Below, one piece after another: positions 45,461 through 53,563 of a stretch of 64,000 bases of DNA. Location of the stretch: NCBI GenBank assembly GCA_020161355.1, contig JAIUOF010000007.1, positions 62,001 to 126,000 of the forward strand. The letters are read 5' to 3'. The number at the start of each line of letters is the position of its first letter. Within the stretch, counting starts at the first letter, position 1. The position numbers and the translations under genes are program-made. Origin of the DNA: Bacteroidota bacterium. GTDB lineage: Bacteria; Bacteroidota; Bacteroidia; Cytophagales; Spirosomataceae. The notes beneath the pieces are model-generated. The model saw only the letters and a program-made list of their open reading frames with translations. It was not told where the DNA came from and did no database searches.

Positions 45461-45807
45461 TAAGTTAAATACACTCAAAAAAGAGTTAAATGAAGGTTCA
45501 GCTTAGAAATAGCAAATTTATATTATTTAACAGAAATTTGAGACATTTTGTTAAAATATTAATCCGGTTTTTGTTCGGATAATTCAAAAATGCCTTTTCA
45601 TTTACTTAATTTTCCAAATTATCGAAATATTATTTTGGAATTGCTTAAAGTATAATTTATTTTGCATTTTTTAATTTAATAATCAGTCCATTACACGAAA
45701 GATTTTTTCCTGACAAATTTAGCGAACAAATAGGCCCGACAAATTAGTCGGGTTTTATTTTTGGTATTAATCCCTTATTTTTGGGACATATTATACCAAA
45801 GATAATT
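45461..45807. other. Gene-free divergent region before hisH
   Basis: 347 AT-rich bases. No coding frame was found. TAAATTTG on the minus strand, about 60 bases before the polyprenyl synthase start, could be its -7 box. The hisH side holds a terminator-like hairpin and a promoter-like pair, listed separately. Confidence 0.6.
45735..45762 (+). terminator. Terminator-like hairpin in the hisH leader
   Basis: CCCGAC and GTCGGG pair around AAATTA and are followed by TTTTATTTTT. No rightward gene ends nearby (prc already has a terminator), so it either ends an unseen small RNA or acts as an attenuator ahead of the histidine genes. Confidence 0.6.
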
Positions 45808-45810
45808 TTG
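45780..45810 (+). promoter_or_regulatory. Promoter-like sequence overlapping the hisH start
   Basis: TTTG at 45780-45783, 19 bases, then TAATTTTG at 45803-45810 fits the consensus exactly. It would start transcription just inside the accepted hisH frame, whose TTG start lies in the -7 box. A second octamer, TATTTTTG at 45776-45783, would suit the gene better but has no good -33 box. Confidence 0.3.
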
Positions 45811-46404
45811 AGCCAGCCAGACGTCACCATAATCAAATATAATGCAGGAAACATCATGTCGGTGATATATGCTCTGGAACGCATCGGAGCATCTTATGAA
45901 TACACCGATGATCCTGAAAAAATCATTCAAGCTCAACGAATCATTTTCCCCGGTGTGGGTGAAGCAGGTTCGGCTATGAAAAGTATCATTGAGTCAGGTT
46001 TGGATCAACTAATACCCACCTTAAAGCAACCATTTTTAGGTACTTGCGTAGGTATGCAGCTGCTTTGCCGGTATTCAGAAGAAAGTAACACCAAATGTCT
46101 TGGAGTATTTGAACTTGATGTTTTGAAGTTTCCTAAAACTCCAGGCTTCAAAATACCACAAACCGGGTGGAACGATATTTTTGAGCTTAAATCAGAGCTT
46201 TTTTCCGGACTGAAAGAAAATGATTTTGTGTATTACAATCATGGTTATTATGCCCCAGTTTCAAAATATTCTATAGCCAAGACCGATTACGTTTTGGAAT
46301 ATTCGGCGGCATTGCAGAAAGACAATTTTTATGCTTGTCAGTTTCATTCAGAAATCAGCGGAAAAGTAGGACAAAAGATATTTGAGAACTTTATTAAATT
46401 ATGA
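45808..46404 (+). CDS. hisH: Imidazole glycerol phosphate synthase, glutaminase subunit
   Basis: A 198-residue class I glutamine amidotransferase that feeds ammonia to HisF. The triad is complete: nucleophile Cys80 in LGTCVGMQLL, and His180 and Glu182 in CQFHSEIS. No ATG lies before the conserved IIKYNAGN, so TTG at 45808 is taken as start, although the frame is open to 45781. The stop overlaps the hisA start (ATGA). Confidence 0.92.
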   Translation: MSQPDVTIIKYNAGNIMSVIYALERIGASYEYTDDPEKIIQAQRIIFPGVGEAGSAMKSIIESGLDQLIPTLKQPFLGTCVGMQLLCRYSEESNTKCLGVFELDVLKFPKTPGFKIPQTGWNDIFELKSELFSGLKENDFVYYNHGYYAPVSKYSIAKTDYVLEYSAALQKDNFYACQFHSEISGKVGQKIFENFIKL

Positions 46405-47123
46405 TACAAATTATTCCGGCCATTGATATTATTGATGGAAAGTGTGTGAGGTTAAGCCAGGGCGATTATTCTCAGAAAAAAACTTATTTTGAAAATCCGC
46501 TGGAAGTGGCTAAAATGTTTGAAGATGCCGGCTTAAAAAGATTGCATCTGGTAGATTTGGATGGAGCCAAAAATAAGAAAATTACCAATGCCAAAGTACT
46601 TGAAAACATAGCGTCAAAAACCAAATTAACCATAGATTTTGGAGGAGGTGTACAGTCTGAAGAGGATATCCGGCTGGCATTTGATTGTGGAGCAGCACAA
46701 GTTACTGGTGGAAGTGTAGCTGTAAAAAAGCCTGAAATGTTTGATAAATGGCTGAGTCAATACGGTGGTGACAGGATAATATTAGGTGCCGATGCCAGGA
46801 ATGAAAAGATTGCTGTCAGTGGCTGGGAAGAAGACTCAGGCGTATGGGTTTATGAATTTATAGAAAACTGGCTCAAAAAAGGAATAAAATATACCATCAG
46901 TACCGATGTGGCCAAAGATGGGCTTTTGCAGGGACCTTCTTTTGATTTATATAAAAAAATACAGGATCAATTTCCGGAATTAAATATAATTGCAAGTGGT
47001 GGAGTAAGCTCAATGAAAGACCTGGAAGAGCTTGCCGAAATGAATATTTATGGCGTGATTGTAGGAAAAGCTATTTATGAAGGCAGAATTTCGTTGAATG
47101 AAATATCAAAAAGATTTTTATGA
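46401..47123 (+). CDS. hisA: ProFAR isomerase
   Basis: A 240-residue beta/alpha barrel enzyme that isomerises phosphoribosylformimino-AICAR-P in histidine synthesis. The catalytic Asp9 is in IPAIDIIDGKCVRL and the partner Asp in YTISTDVAKDG. FGGGVQ and ASGGV are the phosphate-binding loops. It overlaps hisH and the GNAT gene by 4 bases each, so all three are translationally coupled. Confidence 0.96.
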   Translation: MIQIIPAIDIIDGKCVRLSQGDYSQKKTYFENPLEVAKMFEDAGLKRLHLVDLDGAKNKKITNAKVLENIASKTKLTIDFGGGVQSEEDIRLAFDCGAAQVTGGSVAVKKPEMFDKWLSQYGGDRIILGADARNEKIAVSGWEEDSGVWVYEFIENWLKKGIKYTISTDVAKDGLLQGPSFDLYKKIQDQFPELNIIASGGVSSMKDLEELAEMNIYGVIVGKAIYEGRISLNEISKRFL

Positions 47124-47566
47124 GCAATGCATTACAAATAGATGGCTATGAAATAAGCACTGAGCATAGCAGATTGCAGTTCGATGTAATTCATGGCTTT
47201 TTGACTGCAAGTTATTGGTCTGCTGGCATTCCCATGGATACGGTAAAAAGGGCCGCTGAGAATTCATTGTGTTTTGGAATATACAAAAAGGAAACGCAGG
47301 TTGGCTATGCCCGAATAATTTCAGATTATGCCACATTTGCCTATTTGGCTGATGTTTTTGTGCTGGAATCAGAACGTGGTAAGGGTTTATCGAAATGGCT
47401 GGTAGAAACAATCAGAAATCATCCCGATTTACAAAGACTCCGACGTTGGATGCTTATTACCCGTGATGCCCACACTCTATATGAGAAATTTGGTTTTGAG
47501 ATTGCTCAAAATCCTGAAAATATTATGCAAATAGCCAGACCAAACATTTATTCAGAATTAAATTAA
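47120..47566 (+). CDS. GNAT family N-acetyltransferase
   Basis: A 148-residue acetyltransferase of the GCN5 superfamily. The acetyl-CoA binding part reads [18 protein letters not shown], where RGKGL is the usual R/QxxGx/G loop. The opening [17 protein letters not shown] and the SYWSAGIP segment match a small Bacteroidota group. The acetyl acceptor is not known. It lies between hisA (ATGA overlap) and hisF (10-base gap), inside the histidine operon. Confidence 0.88.
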   Translation: MSNALQIDGYEISTEHSRLQFDVIHGFLTASYWSAGIPMDTVKRAAENSLCFGIYKKETQVGYARIISDYATFAYLADVFVLESERGKGLSKWLVETIRNHPDLQRLRRWMLITRDAHTLYEKFGFEIAQNPENIMQIARPNIYSELN

Positions 47567-47576
47567 TAGACTTAAG

Positions 47577-48332
47577 ATGCTGACCAAAAGAATAATCCCT
47601 TGTCTCGACATAAAGGAAGGCCGAACCGTAAAAGGTACCAACTTTGTGGATCTACGCGATGCGGGTGATCCGGTTGAACTCGCTTCAATTTATGCTGATC
47701 AAGGTGCTGATGAGTTGGTTTTTTTAGATATCACCGCTACGGTAGAAGAAAGAAAAACCCTTTTGGAGCTCGTGAAAAAAGTGGCTCATGCAGTAAATAT
47801 ACCTTTTTGTGTGGGAGGAGGAATTGGCAGCATCAGTGATGTTTCGAAATTATTAAACGCCGGTGCCGACAAGGTTTCCATCAACTCTTCTGCTGTAAGA
47901 GACCCTCAATTGGTCTATGATCTGGCCAAAGAGTTTGGTAGTCAGTGTATTGTGGTAGCAATTGATACCAGACATGTAGCAGGAGTGGACATCGTGCATA
48001 CTCATGGCGGTAGAAAACCTACCTCTCTGATTACCCAGGAATGGGCAAGAAAAGTTGAAGATCTTGGAGCAGGAGAAATCTTGCTTACATCAATGGATGC
48101 CGATGGAACAAAAAATGGGTTTGCTTTGGATATCACCCGTGAGGTTTCCCAATCATTGCATATTCCGGTAATAGCCTCGGGTGGGGCAGGTACTATGGAG
48201 CACTTTTTAGAAGTATTTACTGCCGGGTACGCCGACGCAGGCCTTGCCGCAAGTATTTTTCATTTTGGAGAGATTCCAATACCTCAATTAAAATCTTTTC
48301 TAAAAGAAAAAGGGCTCCCCATCAGGCTTTAA
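47577..48332 (+). CDS. hisF: Imidazole glycerol phosphate synthase, cyclase subunit
   Basis: A 251-residue barrel that joins ammonia from HisH to PRFAR. Catalytic Asp11 ([14 protein letters not shown]) and Asp130 (VVAIDTRHV) are present, as are the phosphate loops VGGGIG and ASGGAG. hisIE, which often follows hisF in Bacteroidota, is not present; the operon ends here. Confidence 0.97.
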   Translation: MLTKRIIPCLDIKEGRTVKGTNFVDLRDAGDPVELASIYADQGADELVFLDITATVEERKTLLELVKKVAHAVNIPFCVGGGIGSISDVSKLLNAGADKVSINSSAVRDPQLVYDLAKEFGSQCIVVAIDTRHVAGVDIVHTHGGRKPTSLITQEWARKVEDLGAGEILLTSMDADGTKNGFALDITREVSQSLHIPVIASGGAGTMEHFLEVFTAGYADAGLAASIFHFGEIPIPQLKSFLKEKGLPIRL

Positions 48333-48674
48333 TTTTTTAAAAATAAATATTTAGAATATTATCTAAATAGTATTTATTCTCCGAACTTCGCTAAGTTTTT
48401 AAACAGACAAAAACACTGAAAGTGCAAAAAAGTAAAAATTAGGACAGTTTTTTGAAAAACTATTACCTTTAAATCGTTTTTTTGATAATTTTCTTGAAAC
48501 TTATTTCAATTTTTGTATTTTTACCTGATTACTCCAAAAAATCTGAATACTGACATTTTGCCATGTTTTTATTTAGTGGCATTAGGTTTGACTTAGGTTG
48601 TTTTACCAATAAAAAAATTTAAACTGTTTGATAAGAAAATTCCTATTGCCAGTTTGACAGAAAAAACATATTTA
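48333..48674. other. Gene-free region before lon
   Basis: 342 AT-rich bases between hisF and lon. ATTTAGA (48349) and TCTAAAT (48362) make a weak AT-only hairpin behind hisF. TTTG at 48627 is followed by an imperfect -7 box at 48649-48656. No coding frame is seen. Confidence 0.55.
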
Positions 48675-51170
48675 ATGCTCGATTTTGATAAATATTTAGA
48701 TTTAGGGCTTTCAGGAAAAAATATTGAAAGTGTGGAGATGATTGAAATCGCTCCACCGGATGAGGTTATGGAAGATGACAATAATCTTCCCGGAGAACTT
48801 CCAATTTTACCTTTAAGGAATACTGTCCTGTTTCCCGGAATCGTAATCCCGGTAACAGTCACACGTACCAAAGGCACCAAACTTGTAAAAAAAGCCTATA
48901 AAGGAGATAAAACTTTGGGAATAATTGCCCAGGTTAGGCAAACTTCAGAGGAACCCACCTCTGATGACCTTTACAAAGTGGGTACCATTGCTCATATCAT
49001 TAAAATGATAGTGCTTCCAGATGGTAACGTAACCATCATCCTTCAAGGCAGAAGAAGGTTTAAAGTAAATTCGTTTCTGAAAGAAGAGCCTTTTTTGAGT
49101 GCTTCCGTAGAATATATTGAAGATAAATTTCCGAATCCAAAACGTAAGGAAACCAAAGCACTAATTTCCAGTCTTAAGGAAGCAGCCTTAAATATTCTTA
49201 ATCTGAATCCAGAAATACCCCGAGATGCTCAGATTGCGATTAACAATATTGATACACCCAATTTTCTTACGCATTTCCTTTCATCAAATCTGAATATCGG
49301 AATTTCGGATAAACAGTTATTGCTTGAAACTTTTGATGGTTATGAGCAGGCTACTAAATTATTGGAGCATATGCTCAAGGAAATTCAGGTATTGGAAATC
49401 AAAAAAGATATTCAAAGCAAAGCTTCTTCCGATATCGATCAGCAGCAAAAAGAGTACTATCTGAGGCAGCAAATCAAAGTGTTGCAGGAAGAGCTGGGAA
49501 TGGATACACCTGATCAGGAAGTTGAAAAACTAAGAGCCAAAGGAGCCAAGAAGAAATGGTCACCTGAGGTAAACGAGCATTTCAACAAAGAACTCAACAA
49601 AATCATGCGGATGAACAACATGGCTCCCGAATACGGGGTTTCATTGGGTTATGCCGAATTGTTGGTCGATCTGCCATGGGGTGAGGTTAGTAAAGATAAT
49701 TTTTCACTTTCCCGTGCTAAGAGGATTCTCGATCAGGATCATTTTGGATTGGAAAAAGTGAAAGAACGAATCATCGAATACCTAGCAGTTTTGAAGCTCC
49801 GAAACGACATGAAGGCTCCATTACTTTGTCTTTATGGTCCTCCGGGGGTGGGAAAAACCTCGCTTGGAAAGTCTATCGCCAAGGCCTTGGGAAGACAATA
49901 TGTAAGAATGGCTCTGGGTGGTGTACATGATGAAGCTGAAATTCGAGGGCATAGAAAAACTTACATAGGTGCTATGCCAGGGAAAGTGATTCAGAACATT
50001 CAAAAGGCAAAAACGGGAAATCCTGTTTTTGTGCTGGACGAAATTGATAAAATATCCAGAGATCACAGAGGGGATCCTTCGAGTGCATTGCTTGAAGTGC
50101 TTGATCCTGAACAAAATGTGGCTTTTAAAGACAACTATCTGGAAGTAGAATACGACCTGTCAAAAGTATTATTTATTGCTACAGCTAATTCTCTGGATAC
50201 CATACAACCTGCACTTCGTGATCGTATGGAAATCATTGAGCTCAGCGGTTATACCGTAGAAGAGAAGCTTGAAATAGCCAAAAGGCACCTGCTGCCCAAG
50301 CAAATTGAAGCTCATGGACTCGGTCAGGGCATGATTAAACTTACCAACGGAGCTATAGTTAAAGTAATTGAAGGCTATACCCGTGAGTCAGGTGTAAGAA
50401 GTCTTGAGCACAAAATTGGGTCTGTGGTGAGGAAAATTGCTAAGTCAATCGCAATGGATGAGGCTTATAGCCCTGTAATAAAAGATGCCGATATTGTAAA
50501 ATTGCTGGGTCAGCCCATTTTTGATAAAGATCTGTATGAAGGAAATGCTCTGGCAGGAGTAGTCACAGGCTTGGCCTGGACTCCGGTTGGAGGTGATATT
50601 TTGTTTATTGAGTCTAATCTCAGCAAAGGTAAAGGGCAGCTTACCCTTTCAGGTCAACTGGGTGATGTGATGAAGGAGTCGGCGATAACAGCACTTTCTT
50701 ATCTGAAATCTCATGCCGATAACATTGGAATAGATTACAGGACATTCTCAAATTACGACCTCCATATTCATGTTCCGCAGGGTGCTGTACCAAAAGACGG
50801 TCCTTCAGCGGGGATTACTATGCTTACCTCCATGGCTTCGATTTTTACACAGAGAAAAATCAAAAAAGATATCGCTATGACTGGTGAAATTACCCTCAGA
50901 GGAAAGGTGTTGCCGGTGGGTGGTATTAAGGAAAAAATCCTTGCAGCCAAGCGGGCTAATATCAAGGAAATAATCATGTGTTATAAAAATCGGAAAGATG
51001 TAGAAGAAATAGGGGAGGAATATACCAAAGGCCTTACTTTCCATTATGTTGATTATGTGGAGGAAGTATTGGAAGTGGCACTTTTGAAAGAAAAAGTTAA
51101 AAATCCTATAGTTTTTAGTTTTCCTGAGGAAAAAAACAAAGAAATACCTGCAGTAATGACCCTTCAATAA
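48675..51170 (+). CDS. lon: ATP-dependent protease Lon
   Basis: An 831-residue Lon. The N-terminal substrate domain ([14 protein letters not shown]) leads to the AAA+ module with Walker [13 protein letters not shown] (about residues 387-396) and Walker [11 protein letters not shown]. The protease has the Ser-Lys dyad Ser711 in [10 protein letters not shown] and Lys752 in VGGIKEK, 41 apart as in other Lon enzymes. It degrades misfolded and regulatory proteins in the cytosol. ATG at 48675 is used in place of a TTG seven codons upstream. Confidence 0.96.
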   Translation: MLDFDKYLDLGLSGKNIESVEMIEIAPPDEVMEDDNNLPGELPILPLRNTVLFPGIVIPVTVTRTKGTKLVKKAYKGDKTLGIIAQVRQTSEEPTSDDLYKVGTIAHIIKMIVLPDGNVTIILQGRRRFKVNSFLKEEPFLSASVEYIEDKFPNPKRKETKALISSLKEAALNILNLNPEIPRDAQIAINNIDTPNFLTHFLSSNLNIGISDKQLLLETFDGYEQATKLLEHMLKEIQVLEIKKDIQSKASSDIDQQQKEYYLRQQIKVLQEELGMDTPDQEVEKLRAKGAKKKWSPEVNEHFNKELNKIMRMNNMAPEYGVSLGYAELLVDLPWGEVSKDNFSLSRAKRILDQDHFGLEKVKERIIEYLAVLKLRNDMKAPLLCLYGPPGVGKTSLGKSIAKALGRQYVRMALGGVHDEAEIRGHRKTYIGAMPGKVIQNIQKAKTGNPVFVLDEIDKISRDHRGDPSSALLEVLDPEQNVAFKDNYLEVEYDLSKVLFIATANSLDTIQPALRDRMEIIELSGYTVEEKLEIAKRHLLPKQIEAHGLGQGMIKLTNGAIVKVIEGYTRESGVRSLEHKIGSVVRKIAKSIAMDEAYSPVIKDADIVKLLGQPIFDKDLYEGNALAGVVTGLAWTPVGGDILFIESNLSKGKGQLTLSGQLGDVMKESAITALSYLKSHADNIGIDYRTFSNYDLHIHVPQGAVPKDGPSAGITMLTSMASIFTQRKIKKDIAMTGEITLRGKVLPVGGIKEKILAAKRANIKEIIMCYKNRKDVEEIGEEYTKGLTFHYVDYVEEVLEVALLKEKVKNPIVFSFPEEKNKEIPAVMTLQ

Positions 51171-51172
51171 AG

Positions 51173-51207
51173 AAAAAGCGACAAGTCAATAACCTGTCGC
51201 TTTTTTG
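51173..51207. terminator. Bidirectional intrinsic terminator
   Basis: AAAAAGCGACA and TGTCGCTTTTTT pair around an 11-base loop. It lies between the convergent lon and saccharopine-dehydrogenase-like genes. Confidence 0.85.
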
Positions 51208-51221
51208 TTTTATTAATCAAT

Positions 51222-52307
51222 TTATTCGTATTCGGCATAAAGCCTTCCGTTGGATGTCTGTAAAAAATCTTCAAATTTAATATCTTCTTGTTTCAGAAAT
51301 CCCTGCTGAGGTAGCTTGCCATCGGCCACCATTTCAACTACACCGGCAATTCCGGCTGCAGTTGTCCATGAAATTGCTCTCCAGTGAATGCCGTCTATTT
51401 CTATCGGGGTAAATGCCTTATAATATTCTTCCCGGCCAATTTTGTTATTTTTCCAACCTTCCACCACTGCATAAACATATACCACGTCGTCCTGAACTGG
51501 TGGTTTAGCATTGGTTAATATTCTTTCCAGCTCTTGTCTTTCTTCCTTCATTATCAATTCATAAAGCAGAAATTTCATAAGTTTGGCATGACCGGGGTAC
51601 CTCATGGTTTTATAATTTAGGGTGTCAACTTTACCTTCGTAAGTTTCACACATCGTCCCTAATCCACCAGATGTGCTGAATGCTTCAAATTCCTGTCCTC
51701 CGATATAAATTTTTTCCAGCCCATCAAGAGCGGGCACCATTTTCTTGACACCATTATGAATCACTTCGCAATCATTGATATATTCATTGATAACCCCCGC
51801 AGGTGACCAGGTAAAGGAATAACCCAGCAAGCCGTTTGGATATTGAGGCAGGGCTCCTACCCTGAGTTCAATATCCCGAAGTTTGTCAAATCTGCCACAT
51901 AAGTCGGCTCCAACAATCCCAATAAAACCGGGGGCCAGACCGCACTGCGGAGCCATTAGGCCCCTCGAAGTTTTAGCCAGCTCTCTGATCGCATTGGTGG
52001 TCGAGACATCTTCAGTGAGGTCAAAGTAGTGCAAACCTTTTTGATGAGCCACGGTGGCGATGGTTTTGTTGAGGTAAAATGGCATACAACTTACTACCGC
52101 TTCAAAGTTTTCGAAAGTTTTTTCAAGAAAATCGCTGTCAGAGCTGTCTCCTTGCAAAACTTCAAAAGGAAGTGGTAAGTCGTAATGTGGTGGATTTTTG
52201 TCGAGACCGGTTACTTTAAATCTTTTGGATAATAAAATTCCAACTAAAGATCCCACTTTGCCCATACCGATAACCAAAACGGAAGAGCCTTCTGAGAAAG
52301 TTCCCAT
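51222..52307 (-). CDS. Saccharopine dehydrogenase-family protein
   Basis: A 361-residue dinucleotide-dependent enzyme. The Rossmann motif VLVIGMGKVGSLVG is near residue 10. VVSCMPFYLN and MAPQCGLAPGFIGIVGADL follow, as in lysine 6-dehydrogenase and saccharopine reductase relatives. It may act on lysine or a derivative, but the substrate is inference. It stands alone, with a 240-base region upstream. Confidence 0.85.
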   Translation of the reverse strand: MGTFSEGSSVLVIGMGKVGSLVGILLSKRFKVTGLDKNPPHYDLPLPFEVLQGDSSDSDFLEKTFENFEAVVSCMPFYLNKTIATVAHQKGLHYFDLTEDVSTTNAIRELAKTSRGLMAPQCGLAPGFIGIVGADLCGRFDKLRDIELRVGALPQYPNGLLGYSFTWSPAGVINEYINDCEVIHNGVKKMVPALDGLEKIYIGGQEFEAFSTSGGLGTMCETYEGKVDTLNYKTMRYPGHAKLMKFLLYELIMKEERQELERILTNAKPPVQDDVVYVYAVVEGWKNNKIGREEYYKAFTPIEIDGIHWRAISWTTAAGIAGVVEMVADGKLPQQGFLKQEDIKFEDFLQTSNGRLYAEYE

Positions 52308-52548
52308 AAAAAATAGTTTGTATTGATGATGATTAGTGTATTGCGACGTGCCGCAAAAAATAAAAATAAAAAGGGAGTATCAGAACCTAAAATCGGGAAC
52401 AAAAGAACACGCACTACGCAGGTAGGCGAGTCTGGCCAGGTAAAAATGTAGGTCTGCAAACAATAATTTAAAGGTTAGTAATGCGAATTTAATAATTTTT
52501 TTTAAAAATGGATAATTATTAAAAAAAATACAGAAAAAAATCAATTAA
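52308..52548. promoter_or_regulatory. Leader region with less AT-rich patch
   Basis: 241 bases between two leftward genes. The part at about 52400-52455 has more G and C than other spacers here. TTGCGACGTGCCGCAA at 52341-52356 forms a 5-bp stem. A structured leader or protein site is possible. I do not recognise a known RNA. Confidence 0.3.
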
Positions 52549-52875
52549 CTATACCGAAAAACTTTCACCGCAACCACAGGTACGGGTGGCATTGGGATTT
52601 TTAAACTGAAAACCTTTCCCATTAAGACCGTCGGAATAATCTAATTCAGTGCCTATAAGGTATAAAAGGCTTTTTTTATCGACAAAAATCTTAACACCTT
52701 TGTCTTCAAATACATGGTCGTTGGGTTGTTCAGAAGCATCAAACGCCAGATCATACATCAGTCCGGAGCAACCTCCGCCTTCTACAGCCACTCTGATTCC
52801 ATACCCTTCAGTTTTGCCTTCTTTAGCCTGTAACTCAAGTATTTTATTTTTCGCTTGTTCTGAAACTACTATCAT
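52549..52875 (-). CDS. A-type iron-sulfur carrier protein (HesB/IscA family)
   Basis: A 108-residue carrier that passes Fe-S clusters to apoproteins. The three ligands are Cys36 in GGGCSGLMYDL and Cys100 and Cys102 in TCGCGESFSV. Length is normal. No isc or suf genes are nearby, so it could serve any Fe-S target. It is divergent from the YiiX-like gene at 52931. Confidence 0.92.
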   Translation of the reverse strand: MIVVSEQAKNKILELQAKEGKTEGYGIRVAVEGGGCSGLMYDLAFDASEQPNDHVFEDKGVKIFVDKKSLLYLIGTELDYSDGLNGKGFQFKNPNATRTCGCGESFSV

Positions 52876-52930
52876 CCTAAACCTTTTTTCTTAACTTTAT
52901 ATTTAACTTCAAATTAATGGTAAAAGTTTC

Positions 52931-53554
52931 ATGGCAACTGCATTAAGGTCTAAAAGGAAGCTTGATCAATTATTTCCGGAAAATGCACCGGAAACAAATT
53001 TTAAGTTTTATGAAGAAAACAGGGAAGAATTCAAAACCGGAGATTTGCTGTTTTTTTCAGGAAACCATTGGCTGTCAGGACTTATCAGGTGGCGAAGTAA
53101 AAGTGCCTGGAGCCATGTAGGGATGGTGCTGAGGATTGATGAAATGAACAGGGTATTTTTGGTTGAAAGTATCATTGAAAACGGTGTCAGACTTTTACCC
53201 CTCTCTTTTGTTTTTAAAGATTATGGTGGCGACAATAAGCCTTACGATGGTCGTGTGGCATGGACCCGGCACAAGTTTCTTGAACAGAATCAGGAGTATG
53301 CCCTGAAATTGAAAGAATTTTGTATGGATAACCTTTCCAAGCAATATGACCGGAAAGAATATTGGCGGATACTCTGGAGGTCATTTATAGGTAGAAAGAA
53401 GTTTTTTTCTGATGATAAATTCACTTGTGCAGAGTTCGTTTTGGAAGCTTTTAAGTACGCACATATCGAGCTTCCTAAAGAAAGAGGGGTGTTTATTAGT
53501 CCGGGAGCTTTTTGGCGTATCAAGGATTTAGAAATGAGAAGAATTCTCATTTGA
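52931..53554 (+). CDS. YiiX/permuted NlpC-P60-like cysteine hydrolase
   Basis: A 207-residue protein of the permuted papain-like group (YiiX/YebB-type). Order is His first, then Cys: His62 in SAWSHVGMVL and Cys166 in KFTCAEFVLEAF. FKTGDLLFFSGNHW precedes them. Members are thought to cleave amide bonds of peptidoglycan or lipids. No signal peptide is visible, so it may be cytosolic or leave by another route. It is convergent with the DUF5686 gene. Confidence 0.8.
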   Translation: MATALRSKRKLDQLFPENAPETNFKFYEENREEFKTGDLLFFSGNHWLSGLIRWRSKSAWSHVGMVLRIDEMNRVFLVESIIENGVRLLPLSFVFKDYGGDNKPYDGRVAWTRHKFLEQNQEYALKLKEFCMDNLSKQYDRKEYWRILWRSFIGRKKFFSDDKFTCAEFVLEAFKYAHIELPKERGVFISPGAFWRIKDLEMRRILI

Positions 53555-53563
53555 AAACGCATT

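Noticed and set aside
52244..52459. 71-codon leftward frame in the leader at 52.4 kb
   Set aside because: It overlaps the start of the saccharopine-dehydrogenase-like gene and has no recognisable features.
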